Positions 52,723 to 61,424 of a DNA stretch of 64,000 nt are shown here, one piece after another. Under the pieces are notes generated by a model. The model did no database searches. It was not told the DNA's origin and saw only the letters and a list, made by a program, of their open reading frames with translations. Origin of the DNA: Cellulophaga sp. 20_2_10 (lineage in GTDB: Bacteria > Bacteroidota > Bacteroidia > Flavobacteriales > Flavobacteriaceae); the NCBI RefSeq assembly GCF_023476645.1, contig NZ_JAMCOJ010000001.1, positions 372,001 to 436,000 of the forward strand, read 5' to 3'. Position numbers and translations under genes: made by a program. How positions within the stretch are numbered: the first letter of the stretch is position 1; each line of letters starts with the position of its first letter.

Positions 52723-53388
52723 TTAAAACTCCTCTTCTAAAGTTTTAATGTCCTTAATTAATTGCTGTATAGCCGTTTTATTTAACCCGTTATAAATACC
52801 TCTTATGTGTTTATCTTTATCAATAAGCACAAAGTTTTCAGTATGTAAAAAGTCATCATCAGTTTTTAATTCGCCCAAGTCCTCTTCTATAAAATAAGAG
52901 TCTCTACCAAGACTATAAATTGTACTTCTGTCGCCTGTAGCCAAATGCCATTTATTTGTAATAACTCCTTTAAAATCCGCATATTCTTTTAACACAGAAG
53001 CAGAATCTGTCTCTGGAGTTACAGAATGAGATAATAAAAGCACATTATCATCATCTTTAAAAGCATCTTGAATAACAGCCATATTTGATGTCATTTTAGG
53101 ACAAATTCCTGAGCAAGTAGTAAAGAAAAAATCGGCTACATAAATCTTATTATTAAACTCTTTTTCTGTAATAGTTTTACCTTCCTGATTTTGTAAACTA
53201 AAATCTGGTATAGTGTGTAAGTTTTCAACTTCCGCGCTATTAGCAGCTAACCATTTTGGAGTAAAACTAGATTCTTGATAGTACGGTAAGGCACTAATCT
53301 TGTTTGGAGTAGCATTTTGTTTACAGCTAAAAACTGTAGCGACAACTATAAAAACAGCTACTACCCTACTTAACTTGTACAACTTCAT
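52723..53388 (-). CDS. SCO1/SenC family lipoprotein
   Basis: A 221-residue lipoprotein (start Met at 53388; lipobox VATVFSC). The thioredoxin-like SCO domain has the copper/redox motif FTTCSGICPKM and a downstream conserved His in LLSHSVTPETD. SCO proteins deliver copper to cytochrome oxidase or keep thiols reduced. It overlaps the end of the MORN-repeat lipoprotein gene by 23 bp and is the last gene of the EF-hand/YHYH operon. Confidence 0.85.
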   Translation of the reverse strand: MKLYKLSRVVAVFIVVATVFSCKQNATPNKISALPYYQESSFTPKWLAANSAEVENLHTIPDFSLQNQEGKTITEKEFNNKIYVADFFFTTCSGICPKMTSNMAVIQDAFKDDDNVLLLSHSVTPETDSASVLKEYADFKGVITNKWHLATGDRSTIYSLGRDSYFIEEDLGELKTDDDFLHTENFVLIDKDKHIRGIYNGLNKTAIQQLIKDIKTLEEEF

Positions 53389-53983
53389 TCTCCAATTGAA
53401 AACATAAATTTGCTCTTTTAAGTCCAAAAATACGTCCATCTTTTGCCTCATAATTGTTATAAACTTTTCCATTTTTTCTCCAAGATTTTTGAATTCCATT
53501 TTCTTTGCCATTTACAATATTCATTTCTTTAAACTTAGCTCCGGTATTGTACCATTGTTTTTGTAATCCGTTTACAATACCCTTTGTAAAAATAGATTTA
53601 GATCTAAGGTTACCGTTAGCCCACCAAGACTTAGCAACTCCTTCTTTTTTACCGTTTTTATAATATGCTTCATAACTAAGATCACCAGAACTAAACCACT
53701 TTTGATAATCACCGTGCTTTTTACCATTTTGGTAACTAATACTTTCTGACGTACCTCCGTGTTTGTAAAAAGTTACAGCTAAACCAGTAAAAAGCTCGTT
53801 GTTATAATATACAAGTCCTAGGTTATTTTTTACTTCAAGTTTTTTCTTAGATACTAAGTTAACAGGCGTACAACTAGATATAGAGGCTACCAGTAAAATT
53901 AATACTAGCTTATAAAATAGTAGCTGGCGTACCTTGGTAATCTCCTGGAAATAAGATATAAAACTGATTAAGGTATAATTCAT
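53366..53983 (-). CDS. MORN-repeat lipoprotein (YwqK-like)
   Basis: A lipoprotein of about 205 residues with four or five MORN/YwqK repeats (about 60-175: NGKKHGDYQKWFSSGDLSYE, NGKKEGVAKSWWANGNLRSK, NGLQKQWYNTGAKFKE, NGIQKSWRKNGKV). I use the Met at 53983, which gives a long but workable lipoprotein signal ending in ASISSC. The frame extends further upstream and overlaps the YHYH gene end by over 70 bp in any case; an ATT start at about 53941 would give an ideal signal. The YwqK 'antitoxin' label in databases does not fit here, since no toxin is adjacent. Confidence 0.72.
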   Translation of the reverse strand: MNYTLISFISYFQEITKVRQLLFYKLVLILLVASISSCTPVNLVSKKKLEVKNNLGLVYYNNELFTGLAVTFYKHGGTSESISYQNGKKHGDYQKWFSSGDLSYEAYYKNGKKEGVAKSWWANGNLRSKSIFTKGIVNGLQKQWYNTGAKFKEMNIVNGKENGIQKSWRKNGKVYNNYEAKDGRIFGLKRANLCFQLENEVVQVK

Positions 53984-54746
53984 TTTGTATGTGATAATGA
54001 TATTCTTGTTCTGTTGTATGCTGTGTAGTACTTGTGTGTCCGCCAGATGCATCTAAATCTTCTGGATAAGCACTGGTAGAATTGCATTTTCTTCCATAAA
54101 GAAAAAAACCATCTGCCATCACTCCAATTAAATTTTCGTCATCATTAGACCACGCTTTTGTCTCTAAATGATAATGGTAACTCTGCGGTCCTGTATGCGC
54201 TGCTGTATAATCTAAAGATCCTACAGCATCATCTAAAGGCACATTTGGCCCTTCTTCATCATTATAGATCATTGCACCACTAATAGCAACACCAATTGCT
54301 CCTAGGCCCGTAGAGCTACTCGCAGATGCCTTAATTGGTGTTTGCGGAACAGTTAAAGAATATGAACCATTAAAATCGTCTATATTTCCTGGTGCCATTT
54401 GCTCATAACTTGTAACTGTAGGCTCTACAAATAAAGGATGGTTTACATCTGCTGCTTCTGTAGTTAATGTGTTACCCATAGGATCTACTGTAGAACGCTC
54501 TGTTGTATTAGACCAATAAGGAGAAGAATGATTTGGCATACCATTAGTTTCTATTTCTACATCTGTCCCAGATAACATAATTGTTACATTATCAGCATCA
54601 AACTCACCAAAAGCTGCGTGTAATTCTCCTGTTGTAGCTACTGTATCATCTGTTGAGTTACTATCACTGCTACAAGCAATAAATGCAACTGCAAATAAAG
54701 CTAATGTGCTTAGTACTCCTATTCTTAATTTATTAGATTTTTTCAT
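53910..54746 (-). CDS. YHYH-domain lipoprotein
   Basis: A 278-residue lipoprotein (lipobox AFIAC, Cys25). The conserved domain (about 55-270) contains the name-giving motif twice, in QSYHYHLETK (190-193) and EYHYHIQN (249-252), plus ADGFFLYGRK. The His/Tyr pairs suggest metal binding, but the function of the family is unknown. It lies between an EF-hand gene and MORN/SCO genes in one operon under a LytTR-type promoter. Confidence 0.82.
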   Translation of the reverse strand: MKKSNKLRIGVLSTLALFAVAFIACSSDSNSTDDTVATTGELHAAFGEFDADNVTIMLSGTDVEIETNGMPNHSSPYWSNTTERSTVDPMGNTLTTEAADVNHPLFVEPTVTSYEQMAPGNIDDFNGSYSLTVPQTPIKASASSSTGLGAIGVAISGAMIYNDEEGPNVPLDDAVGSLDYTAAHTGPQSYHYHLETKAWSNDDENLIGVMADGFFLYGRKCNSTSAYPEDLDASGGHTSTTQHTTEQEYHYHIQNELYLNQFYILFPGDYQGTPATIL

Positions 54747-54764
54747 TGTATTATAAATTTAGTA

Positions 54765-55055
54765 TTAGTTTTTAGTTGGTTTCTTTGACTTTCTCTTCGG
54801 CATTTTCTCTATTTCTTTTTTAGATAAAAATCCGTCTTCATTAGCGTCAATCTTTTTAAAATCATCTTTTAAAGGCCCTTTTACTTCTTTTTTAGATAGT
54901 TTACCATCTTTATTGGCATCCATTTGTTTAAAAAGCTCTTCTATTGTTGGTCTTTTACCTTGCTCCCCTTTTGGTGGTTGTGCTTTTACTCCTAGTACAC
55001 CAAATGCAATCATAACTGTTGCTAAAACCCCTTTTTTTACTATTGTAGAAATCAT
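54765..55055 (-). CDS. Secreted EF-hand protein
   Basis: A 96-residue exported protein with signal peptide MISTIVKKGVLATVMIAFGVLGVKA and two canonical calcium loops, DANKDGKLSKKE and DANEDGFLSKKE, ending in a basic Lys/Pro tail. The start at 55055 is chosen over 55076 because the -7 element (55089-55096) puts the transcript start near 55082 and because it yields a normal signal peptide. It is the first gene of the EF-hand/YHYH/MORN/SCO operon. The protein is probably calcium-binding in the periplasm. Confidence 0.82.
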   Translation of the reverse strand: MISTIVKKGVLATVMIAFGVLGVKAQPPKGEQGKRPTIEELFKQMDANKDGKLSKKEVKGPLKDDFKKIDANEDGFLSKKEIEKMPKRKSKKPTKN

Positions 55056-55088
55056 ATTTTTTATTTTTAAATTCAATTATTTAGATGT

Positions 55089-55175
55089 CAAAGTTGAACA
55101 TAAGTTTAATGCGGATGTACTGTTTTAAGCGAACGCCAAGAAACTTTCTGTGAATCTGGTTTTATATTCTGTAAA
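55089..55175 (-). promoter_or_regulatory. Promoter with LytTR-type repeats (EF-hand/YHYH operon)
   Basis: The -7 element is CAACTTTG (55089-55096, minus strand; one mismatch). TTCTGTGAA (55146-55154) and TTCTGTAAA (55167-55175) are 21 bp apart, and a weaker third repeat TTAAGCGAA (55125-55133) sits another 21 bp closer to the promoter, exactly 28 nt from the -7 element as in the other two promoters. The array also lies upstream of the LytS/LytTR genes that start at 55247 on the other strand. Confidence 0.72.
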
Positions 55176-55246
55176 ACCAATTATAAAGAAGCTAAATGAG
55201 CTTGTTTTAAGCTATCTATTGATTTTTATTTTCATTTATTTGCAGT

Positions 55247-56278
55247 ATGAATGCAACAATGAGATTTATATTTCAGTCGGTTTTATGGTTAATATTATGG
55301 TTTGTGCTGTGGTCCCAACAAGCCTATGATACAATGTTTTTAGAACAAAATGGAATTTCTTTTCTGGGACAAATTATAGTTATTGCTTTATTAATTTATT
55401 ATACAGCGCCTAAATTTTTATTCACAAAAAAACACCTTCAGTTTGTTATAATATCTAGTATTGCACTTGCAATTTTTATTTTAATACCCACATTAGTATT
55501 ACCACCAAACCAAGAATTACCTATGCCCAGAATGCCAGAAATGGGTAATTTAAACAGACCTTTACCAATGCCACCATCTAGGCACCTAACACAAATATTA
55601 TTACTTTTAATAGCCTATATTTTAGCAACTGTAGTTGAGTTTATTGTTTATACTAAAAAGAAAGAAGAAGAAATAATTAGAAGTAAAAATGAAAATTTAG
55701 AAACAGAATTAAAGCTTTTAAAATCACAGATAAATCCGCATTTTTTATTTAATGCCCTAAACAACATCTATGCTTTATCTGCAATAGACACAACTAAAAC
55801 ACAAGAAAGTATTAGCTACTTGTCTACAATGTTACGCTATGTTTTATACGAGTGCGAAAGACCATTTGTACTACTCTCTAAAGAAGTAGAATACATAGAA
55901 AATTATATTAAATTATTCGCCTTAAAAAGCAGTAAAAAATACCCTATAGAAACTAACTTTAATATAGAAGATAGCACTCTTAAAATAGCCCCAATGTTAC
56001 TTATACCTTTTGTAGAAAATGCTTTTAAACACAGTAATGTAGAGCAAATTAGAGGTACTTATATAAACATAAACTTAACATCTAAAGGCAATACAATTAC
56101 ATTTAATGTGGAGAATACTATTGCACAAGATAATATCATAAAAGATGCTGTTGGTGGTATTGGTTTAGAAAATGTAAAAAAGAGACTAGAAATTCTATAT
56201 CCTAAAAAGCATAACTTGTCTATTTCTAAAAACGATGGTATTTTTAAAGTTGAATTAAAGCTAGAGAATTATGTATAA
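55247..56278 (+). CDS. LytS-type sensor histidine kinase with Met-rich loop
   Basis: A 343-residue sensor kinase with four membrane helices (about 8-24, 38-54, 66-84, 115-135), a coiled linker (KKKEEEIIRSKNENLETELK), phosphoacceptor His165 in QINPHFLFNALNNIY and the ATPase motifs VENAFKH and GGIGLENVKKRL. The predicted periplasmic loop between helices 3 and 4 is Met/Pro-rich (Met93, Met96, Met99, Met108, His113), including MxxMxxM, a motif often used to bind Cu(I). It overlaps its LytTR partner by 8 bp. A TTTATTTG just before the ATG may be the -7 element, in which case the Met at 55259 would be the start. Confidence 0.85.
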   Translation: MNATMRFIFQSVLWLILWFVLWSQQAYDTMFLEQNGISFLGQIIVIALLIYYTAPKFLFTKKHLQFVIISSIALAIFILIPTLVLPPNQELPMPRMPEMGNLNRPLPMPPSRHLTQILLLLIAYILATVVEFIVYTKKKEEEIIRSKNENLETELKLLKSQINPHFLFNALNNIYALSAIDTTKTQESISYLSTMLRYVLYECERPFVLLSKEVEYIENYIKLFALKSSKKYPIETNFNIEDSTLKIAPMLLIPFVENAFKHSNVEQIRGTYININLTSKGNTITFNVENTIAQDNIIKDAVGGIGLENVKKRLEILYPKKHNLSISKNDGIFKVELKLENYV

Positions 56279-56951
56279 GTGTATTGTTATTGATGATGAA
56301 GAACTGGCAAGAGCTTTACTTACTAGCTATATTGATAAGTTAGATTTTTTAGAACAAATTGGCTCGTTTGAAAACCCAATAGAAGCTATTTCTTTAGTTA
56401 AAAGTAAAGCAGTAGATGTTATTTTTTTGGACATACAAATGCCTAATCTAAAAGGAACCGACTTTGCAAAAATTGTACCTGCATCAACAAAAATAATATT
56501 TACAACAGCCTATTCAGATTATGCATTAGAAGGTTATGAACTTAACGCTTTAGATTATTTATTAAAACCAATAACGTTTCAACGCTTTTTAAAAGCTGTA
56601 GATAAGTTAGAGACTAAAACCGTTATAGAAGATAAGCAGGTTACAGCTACTACCATTACAATAAAATCTGGGTACGATTTACACAAACTTCAAGTACAAG
56701 ATATTACACATATAGAGAGCGATAGTGAGTATGTTGTTTTTTATACTGATTCAAAAAAAATTATGAGTCACCAAACATTAAAGTCGTTAGAAAAAACTCT
56801 AGATGCTACTATGTTTATGCGTGTACATAGATCTTTTATAATTAACAAAACTAAAGTTACAAGCCTAAAAGGCAGAGACTTATTGCTATCTAACTTAAGT
56901 ATCCCTGTAAGTGACAGTTATTATGACAAAGTGAAAAAAGAGTTGTTTTAG
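56271..56951 (+). CDS. LytTR family response regulator
   Basis: A 226-residue response regulator with receiver domain (acidic pair in VIDDEEL, phosphoacceptor Asp in VIFLDIQMPNLKGTDF, FTTA, LLKPI) and a LytTR DNA-binding domain (about 125-225, FMRVHRSFIINKTKVTSL). It is co-transcribed with its kinase and is the best candidate to bind the 21-bp-spaced repeats upstream of the divergent EF-hand operon, CotH and Gly-rich copy 2. Its end overlaps the convergent GNAT gene by 4 bp. Confidence 0.9.
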   Translation: MYKCIVIDDEELARALLTSYIDKLDFLEQIGSFENPIEAISLVKSKAVDVIFLDIQMPNLKGTDFAKIVPASTKIIFTTAYSDYALEGYELNALDYLLKPITFQRFLKAVDKLETKTVIEDKQVTATTITIKSGYDLHKLQVQDITHIESDSEYVVFYTDSKKIMSHQTLKSLEKTLDATMFMRVHRSFIINKTKVTSLKGRDLLLSNLSIPVSDSYYDKVKKELF

Positions 56952-57385
56952 TAATAGAACAACTCTTCTTGACCTCCATTAAAATGGATCGTTTTTTTAT
57001 AGACAAACCCAATCTTCTTATAAAACTTGCGCAACATTTTATCTTCTGTTACCAACCAATAATGTTTGTTTTTATCTGCCCTAAATAACTCCTTAAACCA
57101 TTGAGAACCGTAGTTCTGTTTACGCTTATTTTCTGGCACCCAAACATACCCTACATAGAGGTAATTTTTAGAAAAGTAATACAATGCCTCTTGCTTACAA
57201 CTATCCATTTCTGGAGTAATTGAAGAGAAAATAATACCTCCTGCACATATTTCTGCATCGTTTTTCAATACAAAAACTGTTGCATTATTCCTTAGTAAAT
57301 TCCAATGCGGCACTAAGCCATCTGCCCAATCTTTAGGTAGTAAATTAAAAAAAGGAATTGGATTATTAGTAATATCTATGAACAT
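56948..57385 (-). CDS. GNAT family N-acetyltransferase
   Basis: A 145-residue acetyltransferase (start at Met 57385; upstream codons overlap the ATP-grasp gene). Motif A is seen as YLYVGYVWVPENKRKQNYGSQWFKELF and the C-terminal strand as KFYKKIGFVYKKTIHF. It begins 7 bp after the PurD-like gene, so both are co-transcribed. The substrate is unknown. Confidence 0.78.
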   Translation of the reverse strand: MFIDITNNPIPFFNLLPKDWADGLVPHWNLLRNNATVFVLKNDAEICAGGIIFSSITPEMDSCKQEALYYFSKNYLYVGYVWVPENKRKQNYGSQWFKELFRADKNKHYWLVTEDKMLRKFYKKIGFVYKKTIHFNGGQEELFYY

Positions 57386-57392
57386 CTTAACC

Positions 57393-58688
57393 TTATAAAA
57401 GACCCCAAGACCATAACTTATCACAATCCTCTTGCCAACGATCTCCAATATCTGTACGGTAGTAACTATTGTTTACAATTACATTATGTACCCTGCCATA
57501 CATACTACGTTGCGCATCTTTCATTGTTAAGCCAGTACCTGTTACCAAAAGAGCTATACCAGTATCGCCCGTAATTAACCACTCATCATTAATCTTTTTT
57601 AAATGCATTGGGTGTATACCATCTTTTGCATTCTTTTTAAGTATAACCACAGCATCTTTAGAGAATAGTTTAAACGCCTTTTTATCGTTAAAAGGAAAAG
57701 GAGGAACAACAATAAATACACCTGCCTGAAATCCTTTTTTTGTATCAATCGTAAAATTTAAACCTTGAGCTAGTTTATAAAACATTTGACCAATAGGCTC
57801 CGTAATACCAGCTCTTTGTATCATTATTTGCGGGTAACCAAATCTAGATGTAAACTCCAACGGATAAATACCATTACCGTTTACAATACAATTAATATCT
57901 ATATGGCCAATAAAGTTAGATGTAGCCAAAGTAGGCTCAAACTTTTTAAGTGTAGCATCATAAATAGGCGAATCTTTAGTCCAAAACATACTAGAACCCA
58001 TTTCTCCTGTAGAAACCCCTAGCTCTTTCGGAAACAGTTTTTTATGTTCAAAAGTAATATTATAAGGTTTTAAAAACTCTTTCCCATTAAAATAAGCTGA
58101 TACAGAAATCTCTACTCCTTTTACCTTTTTCTGAAGTTGAAAATCGCCAAAGTCATTACCCCAAGATTTTTCATATGCTTTTAAGACTCTAATTACATCT
58201 AAACCTTCGTCATCACTACCAACAAAAAGCAGTTGTTTTAATTCTTGAGTTTCTCCAGAGGGCTTAATTACGTAAGAGTCTGGATGCTTTTCTATGTGTA
58301 AAATTGCATCCTTAAAGTTAGTAAACTCATACGATGGTAATACCTTTATTTTATGTGCTTTTAGTTGTTGATGCCCGTAATTACGATCCATCTCTAACAA
58401 ATCTGTAAATGCAGAGCCACCAACAACCAGTTTGCCAGCAGCGCGCAGTTCTTCACAAATTGCACCGTAGCCAGTGTAATCAAAAATTAGTAAGTCTGCC
58501 CAATCTATATGCTTTTTCCAATCTGTAACCTTTGGGACAAAGCCATACCCAATTTCTTTACAGCCTTTTTCTTGTATAAACATTTTAATACTATGCCCTT
58601 CTTGGCTCATAGCATATGCAATATCTAAGGTTTCTCCGTATTTAGAAACCAAAAGTATTTTTCTACTTATCCCTTCTTCTTTCTTCAA
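57393..58688 (-). CDS. PurD-like ATP-grasp ligase
   Basis: A 431-residue ATP-grasp enzyme related to phosphoribosylamine-glycine ligase: an N-terminal pre-ATP domain (ILLVSKYGETLDIAYAMSQEG), ATP-grasp core (VIKPSGETQELKQLLFVG, LQKKVKGVEISVSAYFNG, GHIDINCIVNGNGIYPLEFTSRFGYPQ) and a C-terminal domain (GTGLTMKDAQRSMYGRVHNV). It lacks close similarity in the N-domain glycine/PRPP region and stands outside a purine cluster, paired with a GNAT gene, so a different peptide- or amide-forming reaction is possible. Confidence 0.72.
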   Translation of the reverse strand: MKKEEGISRKILLVSKYGETLDIAYAMSQEGHSIKMFIQEKGCKEIGYGFVPKVTDWKKHIDWADLLIFDYTGYGAICEELRAAGKLVVGGSAFTDLLEMDRNYGHQQLKAHKIKVLPSYEFTNFKDAILHIEKHPDSYVIKPSGETQELKQLLFVGSDDEGLDVIRVLKAYEKSWGNDFGDFQLQKKVKGVEISVSAYFNGKEFLKPYNITFEHKKLFPKELGVSTGEMGSSMFWTKDSPIYDATLKKFEPTLATSNFIGHIDINCIVNGNGIYPLEFTSRFGYPQIMIQRAGITEPIGQMFYKLAQGLNFTIDTKKGFQAGVFIVVPPFPFNDKKAFKLFSKDAVVILKKNAKDGIHPMHLKKINDEWLITGDTGIALLVTGTGLTMKDAQRSMYGRVHNVIVNNSYYRTDIGDRWQEDCDKLWSWGLL

Positions 58689-58858
58689 TTTAATTTAAAA
58701 AATAATATAAGTTATATACGCTTTACAATACATTTTAGTTGTAAAAAAAAGCGCGTAAATTTATATTTTATTTTGATACGTTATTCAAAATAATAAAGTG
58801 ATTTAAAGGATGTTTTACAGCTTTAAAAAGCGACAAGTCTAGTAAAACAATTTACCAT

Positions 58859-58898
58859 AAAAAAAAGCCTAATTAGTTGCACACTAATTAGGCTTTTA
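58859..58898. terminator. Terminator of the TonB-dependent receptor gene
   Basis: AAAAAAGCCTAATTAG, a TTGCACA loop, CTAATTAGGCTTTT: a perfect stem just past the leftward stop at 58917. Confidence 0.9.
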
Positions 58899-58916
58899 AC
58901 AAATCTAACAATTTAA

Positions 58917-61424
58917 TTAAAACTCTCTTTTTCCAAATTCACTATCTATGAATTTAGATTTATTTTTATTTGCATTAAAGGTGTATGATAGATTTAAAGA
59001 AACCATATCTACCTCATATTTATAATTTGTAGTTGTATAAAATTGCCCTGGTCTAGATGTAGAAATTCGTTGTTCATTAGTATTTAAAAGCCCCATATCT
59101 ATATTTTGCCATTGCAAAGTAGCAGTTAATTTATTGTCTAAAAACGATTTTCTAAAGGTTACATTGGGTGAGTAAAACCTAGAGTCTTCACCCATTGCTG
59201 TATTTCTGTCTGATAAATAATTAAAAGAAAACTGTGCACTTGCATTTTCCCAAAAATTATAGGTAGAGTTTAGGTTAACAGAGTAAATAGTTGCCTTGCT
59301 ATTTATACCGTAAGTACGAGCAATACCGTCTCTATGGTTAAAATTTAAAGCACCCTTTATATCATAACTATATACATTGGCTCCTATAAAATTAGACCAG
59401 TTTTTAGTAGGTTTAATAGTTGCGCCTACTTCTAAACCATATGCATTACTTTTACCAACATTAGAAAAAACACGATTAATAATGGTATCTATTACAGCGC
59501 CATTTTCTTGGTATGCCAATACGTTAACACGGTTAATTACATTTTCTACGTGTCTGTAATAGGCTGTAGCAAAAAATGAATTTCCGCCTTTTAATTTCTG
59601 TATTATACCCACTTCTACCAAATCTATAAACTCTGGTTCTAGTCTATTGTCTCCTTGCTCAAAAACCTCTGAATGTTCGCGTTCTGCAAAGCTATTCATT
59701 TTTAAGGTAGTTGTACGCTCTACTCTTTTACTGTAAGCCGTTTTTAATTTTGTTTTATCACTTAACTTGTACTGTAAAGAAGCTGAAGGGAAAAGCTTTA
59801 CAAAATCATACTTATAAGTATTAGGTAATGCTTCACTTTTTAAAGATTCTGTATACTCCCGATCCATAGACTCTAAACGTATACCAGCAGCATAATCCCA
59901 CTTATTTTGTGTTCCTGTTAATTGAGTGTAACCAGAATGTATGGTTCTGTCTAAAGACACATCACTAGAAAACTCAGGTACTAAAACACCATCTCTTTGG
60001 TAAACAAATTCTCCTGTATGGTCTAAGTTACGATATTGATACCCTGCTTCAATTGTTCCAAAAGAAAAAGGCCTAAACTTATAATCTAAATTTACACGTG
60101 TACCATACAATGGGTTATCATTTGTGTTGTATTCTTGTTGATAAATAATAGTATTATCCGGATTTCCTAAGTTATCATTTACTGTTGGTCCGCCTAAAAA
60201 AGTATATTCATATAAAAATGAAGCGGAGATATTAGACTCATTATCAAATTTATGCTCATAATCAAAACTACCTAAAGCAAAATCTCCTTTTCTAATTCTT
60301 AGGTTGTGATTGTAATATGTAAATGTATATAATCTATTATCGCCCCCGGACGGTGACACTGCGTGATTATCATAATAAACAATGTCTGCCAAACGGTCTT
60401 TGGTATGTTTGCCTGCAAAAAAACCAACAGAATAACTATCTCTTTTATTAGGGGTATGGTCTACATTAAATCTTCCGTTATAACTAATCTCATCAAAACT
60501 ACGTTCACCATCAGAAGGCAAAAAAGTAGTTTTATTTTCTGCATCATTCACAATAAACATATCTCCTTCTCTTCTACCCGTTTTATCATTGCGCTGGTAA
60601 CTAGCACCTAAAGAAAAGTTCCATTTATCTGTACGCTTATTTAAGGTTGCATCTATACCGTAACGTTGTGCAGCTTCTTTTGTATCGTATTCTTCAATAG
60701 ACGGAAAACCTCCACGTACATTTACTTGTGCGTAGGTACCATTTGTAGCTCCTTTTTTTGTTATAATATTTAAAATTCCGCCTTTTCCTTCTGGATCATA
60801 TTTTGCAGATGGTGCTGTAATTAGTTCTACAGATTCTAAAGCATTAGCTGGTAATTGTGCTAAAATGGCACTAGCATCTCCTTGGGTTGGCTTTCCGTTT
60901 ATTAATACAGAAAAACCTTGGCTACCTCTAACACTTATTTCTCCTTGACCATCTACAGTTACTGATGGTAAATTTTTAACTACATCTACAGCAGAACCAC
61001 CCTCACTATTTTGATACTTTTTTGTATCAAAAACTTGACGGTCTATTTTATGTACAACAGCAACACGTTCTGCCTGTACAACTACCTCATTTAATTGGTT
61101 GCCTAAAGATAATTGTATGGTTCCTAAATCTATATTAGTACCTTTTTTCGAAAAAATAACTTCTACTTTTTTTGTAGTATACCCTAAAAAAGAAGCTTCT
61201 AGGTAATATACACCAGCTTTAACATTTGGTATTTTAAAGGTACCGTCTAGTTCTGTAATTACACCTGTAACTAAACTAGCATCTTGTGTTTTATACAATG
61301 CAGCCGTTGCATATTCTAAGGATTCACCATTGCTAACGTCTGTTATTTTACCCGTAATTTGTGCAGTAACATTTGTAATTATAAAGTACATTACAAAAAA
61401 TGTAATGAGTGTTTTAAATTTCAT
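58917..61424 (-). CDS. TonB-dependent outer-membrane receptor
   Basis: An 835-residue outer-membrane protein with signal peptide (MKFKTLITFFVMYFIITNVTAQ), an N-terminal CarboxypepD_reg-like domain (about 23-105), a plug domain (about 120-215, DVVKNLPSVTVDGQGEISVRGSQGFSVLINGKP) and a 22-strand barrel of the OMP_b-brl_3 type. The last residue is Phe. No SusD-like partner is adjacent, so it is a stand-alone transporter; the ligand is unknown. Confidence 0.87.
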   Translation of the reverse strand: MKFKTLITFFVMYFIITNVTAQITGKITDVSNGESLEYATAALYKTQDASLVTGVITELDGTFKIPNVKAGVYYLEASFLGYTTKKVEVIFSKKGTNIDLGTIQLSLGNQLNEVVVQAERVAVVHKIDRQVFDTKKYQNSEGGSAVDVVKNLPSVTVDGQGEISVRGSQGFSVLINGKPTQGDASAILAQLPANALESVELITAPSAKYDPEGKGGILNIITKKGATNGTYAQVNVRGGFPSIEEYDTKEAAQRYGIDATLNKRTDKWNFSLGASYQRNDKTGRREGDMFIVNDAENKTTFLPSDGERSFDEISYNGRFNVDHTPNKRDSYSVGFFAGKHTKDRLADIVYYDNHAVSPSGGDNRLYTFTYYNHNLRIRKGDFALGSFDYEHKFDNESNISASFLYEYTFLGGPTVNDNLGNPDNTIIYQQEYNTNDNPLYGTRVNLDYKFRPFSFGTIEAGYQYRNLDHTGEFVYQRDGVLVPEFSSDVSLDRTIHSGYTQLTGTQNKWDYAAGIRLESMDREYTESLKSEALPNTYKYDFVKLFPSASLQYKLSDKTKLKTAYSKRVERTTTLKMNSFAEREHSEVFEQGDNRLEPEFIDLVEVGIIQKLKGGNSFFATAYYRHVENVINRVNVLAYQENGAVIDTIINRVFSNVGKSNAYGLEVGATIKPTKNWSNFIGANVYSYDIKGALNFNHRDGIARTYGINSKATIYSVNLNSTYNFWENASAQFSFNYLSDRNTAMGEDSRFYSPNVTFRKSFLDNKLTATLQWQNIDMGLLNTNEQRISTSRPGQFYTTTNYKYEVDMVSLNLSYTFNANKNKSKFIDSEFGKREF

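Noticed and set aside
53366-53983. YwqK 'antitoxin' label taken as a toxin-antitoxin system
   Set aside because: The protein is a MORN-repeat lipoprotein in an envelope operon; no toxin gene is adjacent.
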